Below are positions 17,571 to 26,494 of a DNA stretch of 64,000 nt, piece after piece (the stretch's first letter is position 1; each line of letters starts with the position of its first letter). The position numbers and the translations under genes are program-made. The stretch lies in the NCBI GenBank assembly GCA_947454705.1, contig CANGKZ010000010.1, forward strand, positions 98,740 to 162,739, given 5' to 3'. The DNA is from Verrucomicrobiota bacterium (GTDB taxonomy: Bacteria > Verrucomicrobiota > Verrucomicrobiia > Limisphaerales > UBA9464). Below the pieces are notes generated by a model. It worked only from the letters and a program-made list of their open reading frames with translations. It was not told where the DNA came from and made no database searches.

Positions 17571-18416
17571 TTAGTTCGAACGCAGGTTCTTCTGGAGCGG
17601 ATAATATCCAACATCCTTCACCAGCTTCTGACCATCCTCGCCGCGGATCCACTTGAGGTAGGCCGCGACTTCGCCCTTATCGAGGGCGGGGTTCACATAC
17701 ACATACAGGTAGCGCCAGATCGGATACTTGCCGGAGAGAACATTCTCCTCGGAGGGCTCGATTCCCGCTTCGCCCTTGGCGGTGCTGACCTTGAGGTGCT
17801 TGGCACCGGCCCCGTAGGCGGCACCGCCGTAGCCGATGCCGTTCTTGTCCTTCGAGACGGCCTGCAGCACCGCAGCGGTGCCCGGCATGGTCTGCGCGCC
17901 GGAGGCAAAATCTTTGCCCTTGAGCACGTGTTCCTTGAAGAACTCGTAGGTCCCGGAGCTGTTCTCGCGGCTATACACGGTGATCGGAGCGTCGTCACCG
18001 CCGACTTGCTTCCAGTTCTTGATGGCACCGGTGAAGATGCCTTCGAGCTCTTCAAGGCTCAGGCTGGTCACCTTGGAGTTGGATTCGCTCACGTACACGC
18101 TGAGACCATCGAGCGCGACCTTGTACTCGGTGGGGCGCTTGCCGAAGACCTTCACGCACTGCTCGATTTCCTTCGCCTTAATCTTGCGGGAGGCGTTGCA
18201 CAGGTCGGTGGTCTGGTTCTGGAGCGCGGCAAAGCCGGTGCCGGTGCCGCCACCGGTGACCTGGATCTTTTGTCCGGGATGAGCGGACATGTAGACCTCG
18301 GCCCATTTTTGGGCGAGGACGACGAGGGTGTCGGAACCCTTGACGCTGATGGTGCCAGCGATGGCATTGGCCGCAGTCAGCAAGGTCGCGGCAAGGAGTG
18401 CGAGTTTCGATTTCAT
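17571..18416 (-). CDS. pstS: Phosphate ABC transporter substrate-binding protein PstS
   Basis: A 281-residue periplasmic protein with a signal peptide (LALLAATLLTAANAIAG). Anion-binding motifs follow: VKGSDTLVVLAQKWAE at the mature N-terminus, GGGTGTGFAAL, TTDLCNASRKIK, and YSRENSSGTYEFFKEHVL. It delivers phosphate to PstCA. It is slightly shorter than E. coli PstS. It follows the porin gene by 67 bases on the same strand, so porin and Pst genes can be one transcript. No separate Pho box is visible just in front of it. Confidence 0.96.
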   Translation of the reverse strand: MKSKLALLAATLLTAANAIAGTISVKGSDTLVVLAQKWAEVYMSAHPGQKIQVTGGGTGTGFAALQNQTTDLCNASRKIKAKEIEQCVKVFGKRPTEYKVALDGLSVYVSESNSKVTSLSLEELEGIFTGAIKNWKQVGGDDAPITVYSRENSSGTYEFFKEHVLKGKDFASGAQTMPGTAAVLQAVSKDKNGIGYGGAAYGAGAKHLKVSTAKGEAGIEPSEENVLSGKYPIWRYLYVYVNPALDKGEVAAYLKWIRGEDGQKLVKDVGYYPLQKNLRSN

Positions 18417-18450
18417 AGGAATGGAGACGGGAGTGTTGGAGTCGTTTTTT

Positions 18451-18474
18451 GCGGCTGACGAATTCGCCAGCCGC
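18451..18474 (-). other. Near-palindromic stem-loop between porin and pstS
   Basis: A 24-base near-perfect palindrome (GCGGCTG...CAGCCGC around GAATTC) lies in the 67-base gap. The homopolymer run lies on the plus-strand 5' side, so on the transcribed minus strand the hairpin is followed by A, not T. It is therefore unlikely to terminate and may be a processing or stability element. Confidence 0.5.
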
Positions 18475-18483
18475 GCTTCCGAA

Positions 18484-19866
18484 TCAGAATTTCCAGCTCA
18501 GATCCGCCATAAAGTGACCGGCGGCGCTGGTGCTGCCCGCCGGGTTTGGCAGGACGAGGGTGTTGAGGTAGTAGGTGAACACGAAGGTGAGGGAGTCGGT
18601 GATCGAGTACCGCATCGTCACGAGGTGTCCCTTCACGTTTGTGCCGCCGCGATAGCCAAAGCCGCCGACGGCATTGGCAAATCCGGAACCGCCAAGCGCC
18701 TTCTGGTAAAACGCGCCGTTGTCGTCATCCACCACTTCCTCATACCAGGCATCGGCACCGAGAACTTGATACCGGTAGCTGATCTCCCACTTCCCCTTCT
18801 CGCCAGACTTGCCGAAGGTGACACCGGCGTTGTAGCCGACGTTCTGGGTCGGGGCGCCGGGGTTGTTCATGTACTCGCCGCCGAGCTTGATCGGGAAGGC
18901 ACCATCGTACATCGGGAAGCTGTCGAGCTTGTACACCACGGCACCGCTCACCACGACCGGGTTGTAGTTGTAAATCAACTGGCCGGCACCATTGCGGGTG
19001 TTGCCGTCGTTCACGTTCGGCAACGTCGCTGCGTTGTCCAGGTTGTCCTTGGATCCGAGCGCGAACACGCCCACGCCCACGGTGGATTCAAGTTTCTTGC
19101 TCCACTTGGATTCCCACAGCATCTGACCGCCGAACAGGCTGGGATCATGGCTCGGGGAAACCACTCCGGGCAGCGAGATCTGGTTGAGCTCGTTGAGCGC
19201 GTAGTAGGCGCCGATGGCTCGAATCGACTGGGTGTCGTTGATGGAGTAGGCAATTTGCGCCGCAGCGCCTTCCGGTTGGTAGTCGGGATCGAAGACCATC
19301 GGGGACACCAGGAACTGGTTGTCCATTTTTCCGATAACCGTGGACGCGTTCCACGTGCCGTTATGGATCGGATTCCACTTCGCGTAGGCAGCATCAAAGT
19401 AGACTGCCTTGCGGGTCGCGCCGTTCTGGAAGGTGGAGTTTGCGGAGATCGGATTGCCACCTAGACCGTTCGACACATCGGCCGAGGTCAGGCGGACTCC
19501 AACTTCAAAATCCTCGGCCAGCGTGGCCGTGATGCCAACGCGGGCGCGGTAGCGGAAACGGGTTCGGCTGGTAAACAGCGAATCATCAGCGCTGAAGTGC
19601 TCCACACGGCCGCGAAAATCTCCGTTGATCTTCAGGGCTGTGACCCATTCGGGCATTCCGCTCTTGGCGGAATAGGCCTTGGAGAATTCCTTGTCCGATT
19701 CTTCTCGGAGCTGGTTGGCCTCGTTGACGTTTAGGATTCCCTTCTCGACGAGCTTGTCGATGAGGGCATCGGCGGATTGCGCGTGAAGACTGGTGCCGAG
19801 AGCAGCGGATCCAGCGATCGCCAGCGCGGCAGCGATCTTCAATCGGGTTGTGTTGCGTGGTGCCAT
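18484..19866 (-). CDS. Putative outer-membrane porin, probably phosphate-starvation induced
   Basis: A 460-residue protein with a signal peptide ending near HAQS and a short N-terminal helical segment (ALIDKLVEKGILNVNEANQL) of the SLH/coiled-coil kind found in 'putative porin' families. It continues as amphipathic beta strands to the C-terminal Phe (MADLSWKF) needed for Bam recognition. Length and strand pattern suit a 16-18-stranded barrel. By analogy with OprP/OprO and PhoE it would let phosphate cross the outer membrane, and its position in front of pstS supports this. Selectivity cannot be read from sequence. Confidence 0.85.
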   Translation of the reverse strand: MAPRNTTRLKIAAALAIAGSAALGTSLHAQSADALIDKLVEKGILNVNEANQLREESDKEFSKAYSAKSGMPEWVTALKINGDFRGRVEHFSADDSLFTSRTRFRYRARVGITATLAEDFEVGVRLTSADVSNGLGGNPISANSTFQNGATRKAVYFDAAYAKWNPIHNGTWNASTVIGKMDNQFLVSPMVFDPDYQPEGAAAQIAYSINDTQSIRAIGAYYALNELNQISLPGVVSPSHDPSLFGGQMLWESKWSKKLESTVGVGVFALGSKDNLDNAATLPNVNDGNTRNGAGQLIYNYNPVVVSGAVVYKLDSFPMYDGAFPIKLGGEYMNNPGAPTQNVGYNAGVTFGKSGEKGKWEISYRYQVLGADAWYEEVVDDDNGAFYQKALGGSGFANAVGGFGYRGGTNVKGHLVTMRYSITDSLTFVFTYYLNTLVLPNPAGSTSAAGHFMADLSWKF

Positions 19867-19911
19867 AGGTGTGTTGCGTCGTGCACGCGCAAACTCCGGG
19901 GCACCGGTTAC

Positions 19912-19944
19912 AGAATAAGGACTGAAATGTTACGATTGTGTGAA
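19912..19944 (-). promoter_or_regulatory. Pho-box-like promoter for the porin-pst operon
   Basis: On the minus strand TTCACA (19944-19939), CAATC, GTAACA (19933-19928) forms two hexamers with an 11-base period. Ten bases later comes TATTCT (19917-19912), a plausible -10. This is the PhoB-type layout, in which the box replaces the -35 and lies about 10 bases above the -10. A transcript start near 19905 would give a leader of about 40 bases before the ATG at 19866. Confidence 0.6.
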
Positions 19945-19988
19945 CGAAGTTTTACCAAATTTGGGGCACATCAGCGGGTTTACTCAGA

Positions 19989-21317
19989 TTACCGCAGGGT
20001 ACCGACCGCATAATCCAGACCATTGTTACGAATCCGGAGGTCGTGAATCGCGACCGCAACTCCAATCTCCGCGCGGGTTTGGTTCAGCTCGGCCTGGTTG
20101 AGTTCAACAATGGAGGACAGCCCCTGGTCAAATCGAAGTCGGGCCAAGGCCAGTGCATTCTGGGCGCTTTCTGCGAGGGTTTTGGAAAGGCTGAGTGTTT
20201 CGTGGGCCTGTTGCAGTTCCAACCAGGCCAGTTTCACTTCGCGAACCACGCGAAGCTCCGCCTCTGACACTCCAGCGGCGACCGATTCCGCGAGGCGAAG
20301 TGCCTCCTTCTCACGGGCCCGGTAAAGCCCACCGCCAAACAGGGGAATGGAAAGGTTGAGACCCGCCGCGGCGTAGTCGTGACCAAAGTGATCATCATGG
20401 ACTGGACTCACTCCGGCAGCGCCGAAGGCAGTAAGCGTGGGGAGCTGCTGTCCACCCACCGCCGCAGCATGCCGACGTGCCGAGTCCCGGTTCAGGCGTA
20501 GGCCGACCAAATCTGGTCGTGCCGCCAACGCCCGGGCGACGAGTCGTCCGGACTCCTCCTGAGGGGGAGCTGGAACCGGCTCCTCGCTGAGGACGACTCC
20601 GTATTCCACATCCGGACCGGGCCCCATCAGCAAGGCCAACACCGCACGCGCTCCTTTTACATCGGCACCTGCGCGACTGACCATCAACCTCGCCTCGTCC
20701 ACACCCACCCGCGCGAATTGAGCATCCAGATCCGACCGGAGCCGGTTGCTCGCAAGCAACGAAACCTGCTCATAAAGCTGCTGTCGGGCCGTGAGTGTTG
20801 CCGAGGCGACCGCCGCCACGGAGGAGGCACGCAACACACCGAAGTAAGCCGCATCCACCTCAAGCAGGATCTGCTGTCGGGTCGCAATCACATTGGTCGA
20901 AGCGGACTGGGCCTCGAGCCGAGCGGCGGCAACCTGGTTCGCGGTCCGGCCAAAATCCGTGATCAATTGGGAAACGGTTCCTCCCACGCCGGCCCGCTCA
21001 TAGACACCCGGCGCATTCAGACTGCCGGCGGCGATGTGAATTCCTTCCGGCTGATCCGTCCCCACCGCGGTCACCGAGCCTGAAATCTGGGGGAACCACG
21101 CGGAGCGTTCCTGCAGCAACCGCTGACGGGAGGCGGCCGAACGCAGCTCCGCGACGGAGATACGGGGATGCGACGCAATGGCACGTTCGCGAGCCTGTTT
21201 GAGCGTCAGCACCGGCGTCATCCCCCGTTCCGAGGGATCTGTTGCACCCAAGGTGGGACTGGGGAAAAGGAGCGCGCCGACCAGGCAGCGAAAGGCAAGA
21301 AGCTGAAGCCGATTCAT
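19989..21317 (-). CDS. TolC-family outer-membrane efflux channel
   Basis: 442 residues with a signal peptide (LLAFRCLVGALLFPSPTLGA) and two OEP repeats. The repeats are marked by LTLKQARERAIASHPRISVA at the N-terminus, long Ala/Gln/Arg-rich helices, and LARLRFDQGLSSIVELNQAEL in the second half, a family hallmark. It forms the trimeric outer-membrane tunnel for the RND pump encoded just upstream. Its ATG overlaps the RND stop by 4 bases. ATG 21317 was chosen over 21377 because it begins the signal peptide directly. Confidence 0.93.
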   Translation of the reverse strand: MNRLQLLAFRCLVGALLFPSPTLGATDPSERGMTPVLTLKQARERAIASHPRISVAELRSAASRQRLLQERSAWFPQISGSVTAVGTDQPEGIHIAAGSLNAPGVYERAGVGGTVSQLITDFGRTANQVAAARLEAQSASTNVIATRQQILLEVDAAYFGVLRASSVAAVASATLTARQQLYEQVSLLASNRLRSDLDAQFARVGVDEARLMVSRAGADVKGARAVLALLMGPGPDVEYGVVLSEEPVPAPPQEESGRLVARALAARPDLVGLRLNRDSARRHAAAVGGQQLPTLTAFGAAGVSPVHDDHFGHDYAAAGLNLSIPLFGGGLYRAREKEALRLAESVAAGVSEAELRVVREVKLAWLELQQAHETLSLSKTLAESAQNALALARLRFDQGLSSIVELNQAELNQTRAEIGVAVAIHDLRIRNNGLDYAVGTLR

Positions 21318-24300
21318 GACAAGACCTCCGTTCCTCCAACCGGCTGGCCGGAATTCGCGATGCCCCTGCCGTACCAAAGCAGGTAACCCGCGGGAACCAG
21401 GAATACGGTGAGCACCACGGAGACGCCGAGCCCCCCAAGGATCGCCCGGGCGAGCGGCGCATAGGCCTCGCTGCCCGTGCCCAATTTGAGCGCCATCGGA
21501 AGCAGCCCGATCAGCGTGGCCAGCGAGGTCATCAGCACCGGCCTCAACCGCACCCGGCAGGCGCGTGCCACGGCCTCACGCGTGGGCATTCCATCCTCCC
21601 GGAGCCGGTGGGTGAATTCGACGATGAGAATGCTGTTGGAGACCACAATTCCCACCATCATCACGATTCCCATGAGCGACATGATGTTGAGCGTGGTGCC
21701 GGTGACCGCGAGAACCAGCAACACACCGGTGAGCCCCGTGGGCACCGCCAGGAGGATGAGCAGCGGGTCCACGAACGACTTGAACTGCGCAACCAGGATC
21801 AGATAGACGAGCAGCACGGAAAGAATCAGGCCGGAGCCGAAGCTGCGGAATGACGATTCCATGCCAACGACGCTGCCGCGAATTGCAACGCGAAGTCCCT
21901 CAGGCAGGTCGAGTCCGGCAACGACCGGCTTGATTCGCGACGACAGCTCACCGAGGTCCTCGCCCGTTGGCGCAACATAGACGTCGATGACGCGGCGCAG
22001 CTGGTAGTGATCCACCTCCGTTGGCGAAACACCCCGACTGATCTTACCCACCGCGTCCAAGCGGGTGGCCACCGGTCGACCGGCAGCTCGAAGCGGAATG
22101 GACTTCAGACTGTCCAGATCGCTGATATGCCCCTCGGGATACTGAACGGTGAGCATGTAGTCGTTCCCGGTTTTCGGGTCGATCCAGAAACTGGGTGCAA
22201 TCATGCCATCGGAAGTCAGTGCAGTAATCACGTTGTGGAGCACCTCCTTCTCGTTGAGTCCGAGGGCCGCCGCTCGTTCCCGGTCCACGTCGAGGTGCAG
22301 CGCGGGGGCATCCACGTCCTGGGGAATCAGCACATCGGCCACCCCGGGCATGTTGCGAAGGTCCATCGCCAGGCGGCTGGCAACACGATGCGCCTCCTCC
22401 AGGTTGGAGCCACTGATCTGAATGTCGATGGGCGCCGGCAAGCCAAGATTCAGCACCGCATCCACAAGGCCGCCCGACTGCAGGTATGCCGTGATCTCCG
22501 GCATTTCCCGCCTCAGCCGCGTGCGAACCCGTTCCATGTATTCGAAGCTCCCGCCGTGGTGGTGCTCCTTGAGACCGACTTGAACGAACGCCGAATGCTG
22601 TCCCGAGTTGCTGGTGTAGATCGCCGAGAAATCCGGAGTCAGTCCGATGTTGGCCACCACGAGTTCAAGATCCTCCGCGGGGATTTCGGTGCGGACCAAT
22701 TCCTCCACCCGTTGCACCAGAGCCTCGGTCGATTCGATTCGGGTGCCAGTCGCCGCCTTGAGATTGATCACGAACTGGCCGGGATCCGTACGCGGGAAAT
22801 ATGCGGTTCCAACCAAAGGATAGAGACCAAGGCTCAAGACGAACAAACCCAGGATACCCACCACCGTCGAGCGCGGCCGATTCAACGCCCAGTCAAGCCA
22901 TCCATCGTACCGATTGAGGAAGGAGTCGAATCCCGAGTTGAACCGGGAATGAACACGTTCCAGAAGGGATCCCCCTCCTGCGCCGTGTCCATGCCCCCCT
23001 TCGAGAAAGCGCGCGCAAAACAGCGGAACAACGGTCATCGCGACCACGTACGAGGCAAAGAGCGACAGCACGACGGCGAGGGCGAGAGCGGAAAACAGAA
23101 ACCGGCTCACCCCGCTGAGAAACGTGACAGGAAAGAACACCACCACCGTGGTCAGCGTCGCGGCGAGCACCGGCAGAGCCACCTCCGTTCCGCCCTTTTC
23201 GGCGGCCACGCGTGGCGTTTCACCGAGTTCGAGATGCCGGTAGATGTTTTCCAGCACCACCACCGAGTTGTCGATGAGACGGGAAAAGGCGAGAGCAAGT
23301 CCACCGAGGATCATGGTGTTGATGGTTCCGCCACCGGCGAACAAGGCGATGAAGGTTGCGAGGGCGGACAACGGCACGGACAGAAACACTCCAACGGTGG
23401 CCTTGGGGCTTCCGAGAAACAGCAGGATCATCGCTCCCGTTAGCGCCAGTCCGATGAAACCTTCGTGCAGCAGATTCTCGATCGCCGTTTTCACAAACAC
23501 CGACTGATCGAACACCACTCGCGTCACCAGTTCCTTGGGCACATCCGTAAGCTTGCGAACCGCCTCCTGAATTCCATCCACCACCGCAATGGTGTTCGCA
23601 TCCCCTCCCTGTTTCAGGACCGGGAGATAAACCGACCGCTGGCCATCCACACGCACCACATTGTTCTGAATGGCCGCGGCATCCACCGCCCTGCCCACGT
23701 CCGCCACGAGCACCGAGGACTGGCCCGCGGTGTGCAGCGGAATCCGGTTGATGTCGGCAACGGTCGGCACCATTGCGTTGGCGTAGAGGTTGTAGTCGTA
23801 CGGCCCCAGGCGCACGTCGCCCGCCGGGAGAATCAAGTTGGCTTCGTTCACCGCGCGGACCACGTCCATGACACTCAACTGGTGCGCCTCAAGTTTGATC
23901 GGGTCCACGTACACCTGAATCTGCCGGTAGCGTCCACCGAACGGCTGTGGAACCGACGCTCCCGGGACACCGGCCACCTGGTTTCGGACGGTGAACTGCC
24001 CCGCGTCGCGCAGCCGGGTTTCATCCAACCCGGCACCCTTGAGCGTGATGAGGCATACCGGAAGGCTGGAGGCATCAAATTTGAGCACCACGGGCGGCAG
24101 GGTCCCCGGCGGGAGACGGCGGAGATTCGCCATGGCCAGATTTGCAATCGAGGTCACGGCGGAGTCCGGATTGGACCCCGGCTGAAAGTAGATCTTGATC
24201 AGGCTTACCCCGGGAAGAGACCGGGATTCCATGTGGTCCACTCCCGAGGCGAGGGTGAAGAAGCGTTCAAATCTTCCCGTGATATCCGCCTCAATCTGCT

Positions 24301-24463
24301 CCGGAGGCATGCCGGAGTAGAAGGTTGCCACCACCACGACCGGGATCTTGACCTCCGGGAAGAGATCCACCGGCATTCGAATCAGACAACTGGCGCCGAT
24401 CACCGTGGTGATCAAACAAATCACGATGATGAAGTAGGGAAAGCGGATGGAAAAGCGCGACAT
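21314..24463 (-). CDS. RND-family efflux transporter permease (HAE type)
   Basis: A protein of 1049 residues with the AcrB layout: TM1, a large periplasmic loop, TM2-6, TM7, a second loop and TM8-12. The TM4 proton-relay motif is LIDNSVVVLEN, where AcrB has LVDDAIVVVEN, so the second Asp (D408) is Asn. In TM10 GIVVSNSILIVEF replaces GLSAKNAILIVEF, so Lys940 is Ser. It is a complete drug/solute pump by length, with different proton-coupling residues. It lies between the RraA-like gene (40-base gap) and tolC (4-base overlap). Substrates are unknown. Confidence 0.94.
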   Translation of the reverse strand: MSRFSIRFPYFIIVICLITTVIGASCLIRMPVDLFPEVKIPVVVVATFYSGMPPEQIEADITGRFERFFTLASGVDHMESRSLPGVSLIKIYFQPGSNPDSAVTSIANLAMANLRRLPPGTLPPVVLKFDASSLPVCLITLKGAGLDETRLRDAGQFTVRNQVAGVPGASVPQPFGGRYRQIQVYVDPIKLEAHQLSVMDVVRAVNEANLILPAGDVRLGPYDYNLYANAMVPTVADINRIPLHTAGQSSVLVADVGRAVDAAAIQNNVVRVDGQRSVYLPVLKQGGDANTIAVVDGIQEAVRKLTDVPKELVTRVVFDQSVFVKTAIENLLHEGFIGLALTGAMILLFLGSPKATVGVFLSVPLSALATFIALFAGGGTINTMILGGLALAFSRLIDNSVVVLENIYRHLELGETPRVAAEKGGTEVALPVLAATLTTVVVFFPVTFLSGVSRFLFSALALAVVLSLFASYVVAMTVVPLFCARFLEGGHGHGAGGGSLLERVHSRFNSGFDSFLNRYDGWLDWALNRPRSTVVGILGLFVLSLGLYPLVGTAYFPRTDPGQFVINLKAATGTRIESTEALVQRVEELVRTEIPAEDLELVVANIGLTPDFSAIYTSNSGQHSAFVQVGLKEHHHGGSFEYMERVRTRLRREMPEITAYLQSGGLVDAVLNLGLPAPIDIQISGSNLEEAHRVASRLAMDLRNMPGVADVLIPQDVDAPALHLDVDRERAAALGLNEKEVLHNVITALTSDGMIAPSFWIDPKTGNDYMLTVQYPEGHISDLDSLKSIPLRAAGRPVATRLDAVGKISRGVSPTEVDHYQLRRVIDVYVAPTGEDLGELSSRIKPVVAGLDLPEGLRVAIRGSVVGMESSFRSFGSGLILSVLLVYLILVAQFKSFVDPLLILLAVPTGLTGVLLVLAVTGTTLNIMSLMGIVMMVGIVVSNSILIVEFTHRLREDGMPTREAVARACRVRLRPVLMTSLATLIGLLPMALKLGTGSEAYAPLARAILGGLGVSVVLTVFLVPAGYLLWYGRGIANSGQPVGGTEVLS

Positions 24464-24503
24464 GACGGGTGCAGGGAAAAAGAAGTTCGGAACGACAGTC
24501 AGC

Positions 24504-25271
24504 TCAGTCTGGGCGAGTCAGCCCCGGCCCGCGGGCCGGTGGCGGAGCTTCGGCGCGAAGCAACACTCGAAGTCGCTCAAGGACATCTCCGGGAGCGGAA
24601 CACGCGTCGATCAGCTCCTGCTCGCGCGACATCAATCGCCCAGCAACCGCGGGCAGTGCGCCCCCGATCTCCGGTGGAATCGAAATCACCCCATGGACAT
24701 CTCCGTGCAACCAGTCGCCGGACTCCACCTTCAACCCCGCGACCTCCACCGCGCGCCCCACGTCCACCACATGCGCGTAGGCGTGCGAGACCGAAACCGT
24801 CCCGGAATAAACCGCCAATCCAAGCCGGCCAATCGATTCCACGTCCCGCACCGCACCATCCGTCATCACTCCCACCACCCCCATGGCCCGAAGAATGGCG
24901 GCATGCACCTGACCAATGAAGCTTCCCGCCGACGCGCCCGCATCGAGATCCTGAATCACGACCACGCGCGGTTCGGGCACGGCCAGGACAGCATCCCACC
25001 ATCGCGTATCCTCGAGATAACGGTGTCCATCCAGGGCCGGCCCCACGCTGCGGATTCGCATCGTCACCGCATGGCCCACCATCGTGGACCGGGGCACGAT
25101 TTGAGCCCGGAGGGTCGGAAGCGTGTAGCCCTCGTTGCGAAGCCGCACGGCGAAGGTTTCCACCGCGTTGCACAAAGTGGGCGTGTTGAACCGCCGCAGA
25201 TCCGCGAGCAGTTCGGGGGGCATTGATGGTTTCATTTTTGGGACCAGGGTGGAAATTTGATTGGCAGTCAT
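24504..25271 (-). CDS. RraA-like / HMG-CHA aldolase family protein inside an efflux operon
   Basis: A 255-residue protein of the RraA/dimethylmenaquinone-methyltransferase-like family. Hallmarks are FNTPTLCNAVETF at the N-terminus, VVVIQDLDAGASAGSFIGQ (the usual GD..A.lGe..a region), GVMTDGAVRDVESI, and GDWLHGDVHGVISIP. Family members are either RNase E inhibitors or class II aldolases/decarboxylases that bind a metal through the GxxTDGxxRD loop. The usual family size is 160-230, so about 25-60 residues are extra at the ends. It overlaps the adaptor gene by 4 bases and precedes the pump by 40, so it is part of the efflux operon. Its job there is unclear. Confidence 0.85.
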   Translation of the reverse strand: MTANQISTLVPKMKPSMPPELLADLRRFNTPTLCNAVETFAVRLRNEGYTLPTLRAQIVPRSTMVGHAVTMRIRSVGPALDGHRYLEDTRWWDAVLAVPEPRVVVIQDLDAGASAGSFIGQVHAAILRAMGVVGVMTDGAVRDVESIGRLGLAVYSGTVSVSHAYAHVVDVGRAVEVAGLKVESGDWLHGDVHGVISIPPEIGGALPAVAGRLMSREQELIDACSAPGDVLERLRVLLRAEAPPPARGPGLTRPD

Positions 25272-26494
25272 TGGCCCCGAAGCTCGTCCCGAAGTCGGTA
25301 CTCCACCGGCTGCCCCGGCCGGACTCGCGCCCCCCCGCCCACCACCACGAGTTCGCCCTCCTCGACGCCTTTCAACACCTCCACGCGCACCGGCGTCTCC
25401 AACCCACCCTGAATCACGCGCTCGGCGACCCGCCCTTCGTGATCAATCGCAAGGACTGACATCCGCTCCCCCTTCCGGGAAATCGCCTCCACCGGAACGT
25501 ACAACACCTGGGATCGCGTCCGGGCATTCACCACCGCGGTGGCATAGGTGCCCGGGATCAACGCGCCGTCGGAATTCGCCACATCCGCTTCCACCATCAT
25601 GGCACGCCCCACGGTGGTGACCTCACCGGAAACCCGTTCAATCCGGCCGGAGTAGATTCGCGAATCCACCCGGATCTCCACCGCATCGCCAGGATGAATC
25701 GATCCAATCTGCCCCACCGACACCGCAAAGGCGCAACGCAGACGGTCGAGTTGAACCAATCGAAGCAGGGGACGCGCCTGCCCGCTGGGGGACGGACCGC
25801 CCTGAACAAAATCCCCGGGGCTGGCATCCAGGCGGGACACGACACCGGCAAACGGCGCGGTGATTTGTGTGTCCGCCTCCATGGCCGCGAAGCGTTTCAG
25901 TTCCGCACGTGAGACCTCGAGCTGGCTTTGGGCGGTCGCCAGCGTCGCCGCGGCGGCACGCTCTCGGGACACCGCGGAGTCCAGTTCCTGACCGGCGAGC
26001 AGTTTGGGATTCTTCTCCACCACGGCCGACAGGCGGGATCGAACCTGGTGCGCCTCCTCAAACAATGCGCGGGCCCTCTCCAACTCCCCTTCGCTTCGCG
26101 ACACCGTCGCTTCAGCGCGCGCGCGATCCTCGCGCAGCAGCGGGACATCCAGCTCCGCCAACACCTGCCCTGCCTTCACACGATCCCCAAGATCAACGGC
26201 AAGCCGTTTCACGTAACCGGCCACACGGGCTTGAAGATCCACCGAAAACCACGGTTTCAACTCCGCCTGAAACGACAGCGTCTGCACCACGGCCCCGCGC
26301 TGCACCCGCTGGGCCAGAACCACGGACCGGTTCGTAGAGGTCGAACCCACAACGCCAGAGACGGGCTCGCGTCGGCATCCGATCACCGCGGACGCGCCGA
26401 TCAACAACCCCGCCAACGGGGCACGCCATCCGCGCGGCCGCTGGCGTGGATTCGGTTCGGACAATGGGAAACAGGAAATGCTGGGAGTGAACAT
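25268..26494 (-). CDS. RND efflux periplasmic adaptor lipoprotein
   Basis: 408 residues. A hydrophobic segment ends in the lipobox AVIGC (Cys40), so the protein is probably lipid-anchored to the inner membrane. It then shows lipoyl halves (WFSVDLQARVAGYVKRLAVD and TQITAPFAGVVSRLDASPGD) around a coiled-coil hairpin of about 90 residues, and beta-barrel and membrane-proximal domains. This is the adaptor of the RND-TolC pump encoded downstream. Its ATG shares a base with the histidine kinase stop (TAATG). A start at 26572 would add 26 residues before the signal. Confidence 0.92.
   Translation of the reverse strand: MFTPSISCFPLSEPNPRQRPRGWRAPLAGLLIGASAVIGCRREPVSGVVGSTSTNRSVVLAQRVQRGAVVQTLSFQAELKPWFSVDLQARVAGYVKRLAVDLGDRVKAGQVLAELDVPLLREDRARAEATVSRSEGELERARALFEEAHQVRSRLSAVVEKNPKLLAGQELDSAVSRERAAAATLATAQSQLEVSRAELKRFAAMEADTQITAPFAGVVSRLDASPGDFVQGGPSPSGQARPLLRLVQLDRLRCAFAVSVGQIGSIHPGDAVEIRVDSRIYSGRIERVSGEVTTVGRAMMVEADVANSDGALIPGTYATAVVNARTRSQVLYVPVEAISRKGERMSVLAIDHEGRVAERVIQGGLETPVRVEVLKGVEEGELVVVGGGARVRPGQPVEYRLRDELRGQ

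Noticed and set aside
17392..17652. Longer pstC start overlapping pstS
   Set aside because: The extra residues have no PstC similarity, would overlap pstS by 80 bases and would run through a strong intercistronic hairpin.
18451..18474. Palindrome before pstS as an intrinsic terminator
   Set aside because: The homopolymer run is on the wrong side for the minus-strand transcript.
18417..18483. A separate Pho box in front of pstS
   Set aside because: No 11-base-period TTNACA-like pair was found in the 67-base gap; the porin promoter probably serves both.
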